A stretch of 49,492 nt of DNA, from assembly GCA_023435925.1 (NCBI GenBank), contig JAEZLF010000151.1, forward strand, positions 1 through 49,492. The letters are read 5' to 3'. The notes below the pieces were generated by a model, which was not told the DNA's origin, made no database searches, and saw only the letters and a program-made list of their open reading frames with translations. The translations under genes were made by a program, and so were the position numbers. Shown in pieces: positions 44,602-49,492 of the stretch. How positions within the stretch are numbered: the first letter of the stretch is position 1; each line of letters begins with the position of its first letter. This stretch comes from Bacillota bacterium. GTDB taxonomy: Bacteria; Bacillota; Clostridia; Acetivibrionales; DTU013.

Positions 44602-45297
44602 TTATTTTTCAGCAAAACGGTACCCTATACCTACCTGCGTAAGAATAAATCTGGGATTAGCAGTGTCTCGTTCAAGCTTCCGGCGAAGTCCTGCCATAAA
44701 TACCCGCAGACTTTTCGCATCGCCGCTTTCTCCATAGCCCCAGATCTGATGAATGATGTAGTTATGTGTCAGTACCTTCCCTCTGTTAGCAATTAATAAT
44801 TTAAGAAGCTTGTACTCAATAGGCGTCAGATGGACCTCATTTTTATCAATAAATACAAGTCCTCTGACATAATCCACTGTCAGGTTTTCGCAAGTAAAGC
44901 TTTCCAAATGATCCGGATTAACGATACTGTTGGTTTTTCGCTGAGCAACCCTGATTCGAGCAAGAAGCTCACCTGTGTAGAAAGGTTTGGTGATATAATC
45001 ATCCGCTCCGGTGTCAAGAGCACGAATGATCTCATTTTCTTCTTTACGCGCAGAAACTACAATAATAGGAGCATTGCTCCTTTCCCTTATTTGCCTGATG
45101 ACCTCAACACCGTCGACGTCCGGAAGTCCCAAATCCAAGAGAGTGATATCGGGATTGTTTGCATAGAATAAAGCAATTGCTTCTTTACCCGTCGTCGCAA
45201 CAATCGTTTTATATCCCTCATCTTTCAGAAACATGCAGATAAAAGAGATAATATACTTGTCATCTTCAGCAACTAATATTGTTGAATGATTCTCCAT
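44602..45297 (-). CDS. kdpE: KdpE-like OmpR-family response regulator
   Basis: The 231-residue regulator has a receiver with phospho-acceptor Asp55 ('ITLLDLGLPDVDG') and Lys in 'YITKPF', plus a winged helix-turn-helix ('VHLTPIEYKLLKLLIANRGKVLT', 'SLRVFMAGLRRKLE') typical of KdpE. It is the last gene of a five-gene unit, 49 bases after its kinase. KdpE normally activates kdpFABC under potassium limitation; here the linked transporter is TrkH/TrkA, so control of that operon is the likely task. Confidence 0.92.
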   Translation of the reverse strand: MENHSTILVAEDDKYIISFICMFLKDEGYKTIVATTGKEAIALFYANNPDITLLDLGLPDVDGVEVIRQIRERSNAPIIVVSARKEENEIIRALDTGADDYITKPFYTGELLARIRVAQRKTNSIVNPDHLESFTCENLTVDYVRGLVFIDKNEVHLTPIEYKLLKLLIANRGKVLTHNYIIHQIWGYGESGDAKSLRVFMAGLRRKLERDTANPRFILTQVGIGYRFAEK

Positions 45298-45346
45298 AGA
45301 AACTCCCTTCCCGGCATTCCACAGTTTATCCGATTACCCATGTATT

Positions 45347-46765
45347 TTAATTTTCTTTATCCGCACAAGTCTCCTTATCCGGTAAGATAAATGTAAACAG
45401 TGCTCCGCCAAGACTGGATTTCCCTGCATAAATGGATCCACCGTGGGACTGCACAATAGCCTTGCAAATTGCCAATCCCAGACCCATTCCCTTCTTACCG
45501 TCTGCTCCTGTTTTGCTGCTTGTAACAAAGGTGCCAAATATTTTATCCGCAATCAGCGGATTAATTCCTTCTCCGCCATCAGCAACGTGAAACTCAACAC
45601 AGCCGTCCCGCTGGTAAACAGAAAGCTCAATAGGACTGCCTTTTGGTGTGTGAATAACAGCATTGTTTATCAGATTAATGAGTACCTGAGCAATCATTTT
45701 ACCATCCATGGGTATAGCGATCAGCTCATCCTGAGGCATGATAATTCTGAAAGGTCTGTCAGAAAGGCCAACTACGTGGTTTACCGCCTCATTTATAACG
45801 TCATCCACAACCTCAATTTGCTTGTTCACCTCCAACTCGCCATCCTCAATTCTTGTCATTCTCAACATGTTTTCCACAAGATTTGTAAGCCAAACCGCCT
45901 GTTCATTAATATCCTTTGCAAGGCTCTCTATGCTTCCGCGATCCAGGCTTTTGCTGCGCTGAGCAATAAAACTGCTGGCTCCCGCAATTCCGGTAAGCGG
46001 GGTACGTAAATCATGTCCTATGCTTCGTAAAAGATTGCTTTTTACATGTTCGCGCTCCATGTCAATTTGTATTTTTTCCCGTTCACTATAAACACGCTCC
46101 CGGTCCAGAGCTATTCCCATTTGAGCCGTAATGGTGTTAACAAGCCATTCCTCCTCAATACCTAGTTTTGCATTTGAATGGTAAATCTTCAATGTTCCAA
46201 GAATCTTTGCAAGTCCGGTTATTGCGCGATCCATACTTTTTTCATCTGGAGCAGGAACAAACCCGTCGCTGGTAAATGTCTGATTACCATCATTAAGCTC
46301 TACGATACTGTCAAAGCCTGTGAATTCTTTAATACAGCGTATCCCCTGTCTGACTATGCTCTCTTTGCTTGTAACATTAAGAAGCCGCTGAGCTACCTCG
46401 TATAGCAGCTTTGCTATTTGTTCGTTTTTTTGGGAGACCAGCAGCTGCCTTTGGAATCTGGCAGTTAAACTTGAGGATATTACAGATGCGATAAAGAAAA
46501 ATAACAGTAGAGCGATATCATTCGTGTTGTTAATAGCAAATGTCTTCAAAGGTTCGGTAAAATAATAATTAAAGACTACCACACTAATGCATGATGCAAT
46601 AATGCCAAAACGATATCCGTTTGTAAAGGCTGTTACAAGCAAGACTCCCACCATAAAAACCATCAGGATACTCTCTTTACTGATTCCCAGCTGGTTCAAT
46701 CCTATGGATAATATGGCTGATGTAATTAGAATCAAAAGCAGAATAGCATAATCTTTGTATTTCAT
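45347..46765 (-). CDS. KdpD-like sensor kinase without the N-terminal KdpD/USP domains
   Basis: The 472-residue kinase begins directly with four membrane helices of the KdpD DUF4118 type ('ESILMVFMVGVLLVTAFTNGYRFG', 'VVVFNYYFTEPLKTF'). A GAF-like region (about residues 115-225) is followed by the phospho-acceptor His251 in 'RSIGHDLRTPLTG' and the ATPase domain ('LINLINNAVIHTP', 'VADGGEGINP', 'GMGLGLAICKAI'). Full-length KdpD has about 400 more N-terminal residues, including the USP module. Here the ATG is followed at once by the first helix and the upstream gene ends 29 bases before, so this is a natural short form, not a truncation by mutation. Confidence 0.9.
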   Translation of the reverse strand: MKYKDYAILLLILITSAILSIGLNQLGISKESILMVFMVGVLLVTAFTNGYRFGIIASCISVVVFNYYFTEPLKTFAINNTNDIALLLFFFIASVISSSLTARFQRQLLVSQKNEQIAKLLYEVAQRLLNVTSKESIVRQGIRCIKEFTGFDSIVELNDGNQTFTSDGFVPAPDEKSMDRAITGLAKILGTLKIYHSNAKLGIEEEWLVNTITAQMGIALDRERVYSEREKIQIDMEREHVKSNLLRSIGHDLRTPLTGIAGASSFIAQRSKSLDRGSIESLAKDINEQAVWLTNLVENMLRMTRIEDGELEVNKQIEVVDDVINEAVNHVVGLSDRPFRIIMPQDELIAIPMDGKMIAQVLINLINNAVIHTPKGSPIELSVYQRDGCVEFHVADGGEGINPLIADKIFGTFVTSSKTGADGKKGMGLGLAICKAIVQSHGGSIYAGKSSLGGALFTFILPDKETCADKEN

Positions 46766-46794
46766 AACATCACTATAGCATACCCTGCCAATAG

Positions 46795-47445
46795 TTAAAA
46801 TAGTTTTAATAATTTATCTGCATCACTGTGCTTTCCCATCACAATCAGGTGCTCGTCAGCGTTGAATATATGATCTGCAAGAGGCAGCGGCGTAACCTGA
46901 TCACCAATTTTCGTTGCAAGGATACTGACATGATATTTCGTTCTGAAACCAACCTCCTTTATGCTCTTGCCTTTCCAAATATCTGCTGTGGCTATCTCAT
47001 AGATGGATATATCCTTTGAAAGATGAATAAAGTCAAAAAGATTTTTTGCGCTATAACGTATTGCCAGTTTTTCTGCAATATCCATTTCCGGATCTGTAAC
47101 CTCATCCGCGCCATTGCGCAGCAAAAACTTAACATGTATGTCGCTGTCAGCTTTACTGATCACATGCTTTGCTCCCAAATCCTTCAGAAGACTCGTAATC
47201 TCCAAACAGCTTTGAAAATTGCCCCCAACACAGACAAAACACAAATCAAAGTTCCTAATACCCAGTGAACGAAGGACATCTTCCTTCGTGCAATCGCCTA
47301 TTTGCGCACTTGTGGCAAGTGGCATAAGGCTATTGACTTTCTCTTCATCCTTATCAACGACCATAACCTCATTTCCCTGTTCAATAAGTTTAACGCTTAA
47401 GTGTGTGCCAAACCGTCCAAGCCCTATAACTAATATTGTTTTCAT
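46795..47445 (-). CDS. potassium uptake regulatory subunit TrkA/KtrA
   Basis: The 216-residue cytoplasmic protein has an RCK_N domain with Rossmann motif 'GLGRFG' (residues 8-13) and acidic Asp31 at the end of strand 2, favouring NAD(H) or ATP/ADP binding. The RCK_C domain from about residue 135 is the part that binds c-di-AMP in KtrA relatives. Single RCK_N/RCK_C length is that of KtrA rather than doubled TrkA. It lies 13 bases after the channel gene and should form the octameric gating ring. Confidence 0.92.
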   Translation of the reverse strand: MKTILVIGLGRFGTHLSVKLIEQGNEVMVVDKDEEKVNSLMPLATSAQIGDCTKEDVLRSLGIRNFDLCFVCVGGNFQSCLEITSLLKDLGAKHVISKADSDIHVKFLLRNGADEVTDPEMDIAEKLAIRYSAKNLFDFIHLSKDISIYEIATADIWKGKSIKEVGFRTKYHVSILATKIGDQVTPLPLADHIFNADEHLIVMGKHSDADKLLKLF

Positions 47446-47458
47446 AATAAACCTTCTC

Positions 47459-48811
47459 CTAACCTATATTTATTTTTTCTATCGGATTCTGAACCGCAGG
47501 CGGAATTCCCTGCCTGGTAAATAATAATGCAAAGGTAATACTCCCCACCCTGCCGCTATACATCAACACAGAGAGAATGATTAGTGCAAAAGTATTTAAA
47601 TCACCTGTAGTAATGGTAGCAAGGCCCACAGTGGCTATTGCTGAGATAACCTCAAACATAACATCACTCAGAGGCAGTGAAACATTCGTTGAGCAAATCA
47701 GAAGCGCAGCAACTAATATTAATGCAGAATTTAATGTTATTACCGTAGAAGCTTTTCTAAGCACATCATCTCCCAGCCTTCTCCTGAATATATTATCATG
47801 CTTGGAATTTTTCAGGCTCGACCACAGCGAAATAACAATAACAGCCAAGGTGGTTGTTTTAATGCCGCCGGCAGTAGAGCCCGGGCTGCCTCCAATAAAC
47901 ATCAGCAGCATTGTCAAAAGCTTGCCGGCAGGCGTAATCACTTCCATATCAACGGAATTAAAGCCCGCTGTTCGCGGTGTAATAGCACCAAAGACAGATG
48001 CAAGGATTTTTTCTCCCGCTGTCATTTCTGCAAGAAGATTTGATCTTTCAAATAAGTAAAAGCAAATCGACCCCAAAACGATGAGAATCAGCGTAGTTGA
48101 TAAAACAATTTTTGAATGCAGCTGGTATTTCTTAATATGGAACCCGTTGACCAAAATGTCATCCCATACAATAAACCCGATTCCCCCTATGACAATCAGC
48201 GCCGAGATCGTCAGACACACAATCGCATCATCTGAAAATGTTGTAATTGACGAATACTCGCCATATTTACCCATAATATCAAATCCGGCATTACAAAACG
48301 CAGAAATCGAGTGGAATATACCATTGTATATCCCATTCAGCATTCCCATTCGAGGGATAAATCGAATGGATAATAATAGTGCGCCCAGTCCCTCAATCAA
48401 TAAGGTCCCAAGCAGTATCTTTTTTGTCAGGCGCACAACTCCACCGATATACATCGAGTTTATGCTTTCCCGAAGCAACCCTCTTTCCTTTAATCCTATT
48501 TTTCTTTTGAGAAAAAGCGAGAACATTGTGATAATGGTCATAAATCCTAAGCCGCCGATTTGAATAAGTGTAATAATAATGATTTGTCCGAATAATGTCC
48601 ACTGGGCATAGGTGTCGAAAACCACAAGTCCGGTTACACAGGTAGCGGAGGTCGCTGTGAAAAGAGCGGGGACAAGGCCTGCCGATACGTGATTACGGCT
48701 CGCGGCCGGTAATAATAGCAGCATTGTGCCAATAACAATTACCATAAAGTAGCCCAACGCGATCATTTGGAAATATGTTAATGGTTTTGGTTCACGAAAA
48801 AATCTTTTCAC
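47459..48811 (-). CDS. potassium translocating subunit TrkH/KtrB
   Basis: The 450-residue membrane protein carries four P-loop filters: 'TSATCVTGLVV', 'ISAFCNAGFDIMG', 'GGSPGSTAGGIKT' and 'AIATVGLATITTG'. Each has the conserved filter glycine, so it should be potassium-selective. Length fits KtrB. Its ATG overlaps the stop of the upstream gene by four bases, so the two products are translationally coupled and probably made in equal amounts. Confidence 0.93.
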   Translation of the reverse strand: MKRFFREPKPLTYFQMIALGYFMVIVIGTMLLLLPAASRNHVSAGLVPALFTATSATCVTGLVVFDTYAQWTLFGQIIIITLIQIGGLGFMTIITMFSLFLKRKIGLKERGLLRESINSMYIGGVVRLTKKILLGTLLIEGLGALLLSIRFIPRMGMLNGIYNGIFHSISAFCNAGFDIMGKYGEYSSITTFSDDAIVCLTISALIVIGGIGFIVWDDILVNGFHIKKYQLHSKIVLSTTLILIVLGSICFYLFERSNLLAEMTAGEKILASVFGAITPRTAGFNSVDMEVITPAGKLLTMLLMFIGGSPGSTAGGIKTTTLAVIVISLWSSLKNSKHDNIFRRRLGDDVLRKASTVITLNSALILVAALLICSTNVSLPLSDVMFEVISAIATVGLATITTGDLNTFALIILSVLMYSGRVGSITFALLFTRQGIPPAVQNPIEKINIG

Positions 48812-49269
48812 GATATTTGCTCCTTTTCTTGAGTCACGGATTGTAGAAGGATCTGAGGTGCAGCATCTTTACCTGACAGATAACGAATATGCTCATGGAT
48901 GAACATTTTCTCATTGTTTTGATCATTACAGATACTGATCATATTCTTAATTCCATATACTTTTTCCCCGATTTTACACAGTGCGATATTGTCGGCATCA
49001 TTTTCCGATAGGGCAAACAGATAATGGAGGTTCTGTCCACGTTCCAACAGGAACGGCTCAGCTAAGTGAATCACCTGTATATTATTCTGTTTCAGCAGCA
49101 CATTCACTTGCTTGGCTAAGTCACTTTTTCCCAATAAAATAGCAGTCGGGTATGATGGAATCTCTTCATCCAGTATACCGCCTCTTTCTAAAAATTCATC
49201 AAGCCCGGATATGACATATCCAATCAATACAAGTGGTATCAACAGACTAATTAACAACAGTATATTCAT
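48808..49269 (-). CDS. membrane-anchored degenerate RCK/TrkA-N-like protein
   Basis: The 153-residue protein has one N-terminal helix (residues about 3-22) and a soluble domain whose pattern resembles RCK_N: 'TAILLGKSDLAKQVNVLLKQNN' (strand, turn, helix) and 'FALSENDADNIALCKIGEKVYGIKNMISICND', close to the RCK 'L-T-x-D-D-x-x-N' stretch. The glycine-rich loop is reduced to G-K-S-D, so nucleotide binding is doubtful. It is the first gene of the potassium operon and overlaps trkH by four bases. I do not know a named family; an accessory subunit tying the channel to its RCK ring is the best guess. Confidence 0.6.
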   Translation of the reverse strand: MNILLLISLLIPLVLIGYVISGLDEFLERGGILDEEIPSYPTAILLGKSDLAKQVNVLLKQNNIQVIHLAEPFLLERGQNLHYLFALSENDADNIALCKIGEKVYGIKNMISICNDQNNEKMFIHEHIRYLSGKDAAPQILLQSVTQEKEQIS

Positions 49270-49303
49270 TGATTCACCTTCTAAAAAACTGATAGGAATA
49301 TTT

Positions 49304-49317
49304 TACTATTAATAGTA
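49304..49317. promoter_or_regulatory. perfect 14-base palindrome upstream of the potassium operon
   Basis: TACTATTAATAGTA lies 35 bases before the first gene of the operon, close to a TATACT-like -10 on the minus strand. It could be an operator for KdpE or another dimeric regulator, though short AT-rich palindromes also arise by chance. Confidence 0.4.
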
Positions 49318-49374
49318 TAAAGATTGTGTTAAAACAACCTCGCCAGGCATTAGAAATTTGCAAAGATTCATTAC

Positions 49375-49400
49375 TGTGTGACAGGGGACGGTTCATTAAG
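49375..49400. repeat. fragment of a TGTGACAGGGGACGG-type repeat
   Basis: TGTGTGACAGGGGACGGTTC matches the start of a hairpin repeat that I recall as widespread in Firmicute genomes. A similar but weaker stretch occurs at 44510-44535. The element appears incomplete here. Confidence 0.35.
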
Positions 49401-49492
49401 GCAACTTGGCCGAAGCAGCATTTAGCATGTTATGTTTCGCGGGATAAATCCTTCGCGGGATAAGCAGAAGGATTGTAAGACACATATAAAAT

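Noticed and set aside
1..49492. CRISPR arrays, tRNA or rRNA genes, phage or transposase genes
   Set aside because: No regularly spaced identical repeats with unique spacers, no cloverleaf sequences and no integrase or transposase motifs were seen on either strand.

Overview
The window looks like chromosome of an anaerobic, endospore-forming member of the Clostridia (Bacillota). The evidence is a complete ywmB-murA-spoIID-spoIIQ-spoIIID sporulation block, an AbrB regulator with a zinc ribbon, S-layer-homology surface proteins, purine-rich ribosome binding sites with frequent GTG/TTG starts, an Etf-linked enoyl-CoA reductase operon and low-to-medium GC. No rRNA, tRNA, CRISPR array, prophage or transposase gene was recognised. 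All assignments come from reading the sequence; no database search was possible.

Region 1 (1-11.2 kb, + strand): a GPH-type transporter, a URO-D-fold methyltransferase-like protein and an arylamine N-acetyltransferase homologue precede an operon of family I CoA-transferase, soluble MCP-like protein, acyl-CoA synthetase, acyl-CoA dehydrogenase, EtfB, and EtfA with an N-terminal 2x[4Fe-4S] ferredoxin domain. Apart from the MCP-like gene, the order and domain content match the Acetobacterium woodii caffeate-respiration operon carABCDE. This suggests an electron-bifurcating enoyl-CoA reductase using an unknown, possibly aromatic, unsaturated acid.

Region 2 (11.2-18.9 kb, - strand): a LacI regulator sits upstream of a GH51 arabinofuranosidase, two Lpl-type ABC permeases and a lipoprotein binding protein, forming a sugar-uptake operon whose ATPase must be encoded elsewhere. 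A strong promoter with three GTCAAC repeats precedes it.

Region 3 (19-24 kb, - strand): the sporulation and cell-wall block, with a good candidate forespore (sigma-F-type) promoter in front of spoIIQ.

Region 4 (24-33.1 kb, - strand): two giant secreted fibronectin-III/SLH proteins of parallel architecture.

Region 5 (33.3-44.4 kb): mixed housekeeping and signalling genes: prepilin peptidase, shikimate kinase, a small membrane protein, a transmembrane chemoreceptor, AbrB, an orphan receiver, a YesN-type regulator, glutamate dehydrogenase, a SIS plus PIG-L amino-sugar pair and a PilZ protein. Intergenic DNA here holds a dense group of DnaA-box-like 9-mers (35.4-35.5 kb) and a tandem hairpin repeat (37.6-37.8 kb) with a relative at 33.9 kb.

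Region 6 (44.6-49.3 kb, - strand): a five-gene potassium operon of a membrane-anchored degenerate RCK-like protein, TrkH/KtrB, TrkA/KtrA, a KdpD-like kinase lacking the usual N-terminal KdpD/USP sensor, and a KdpE-like regulator. No kdpFABC genes are present in the window.
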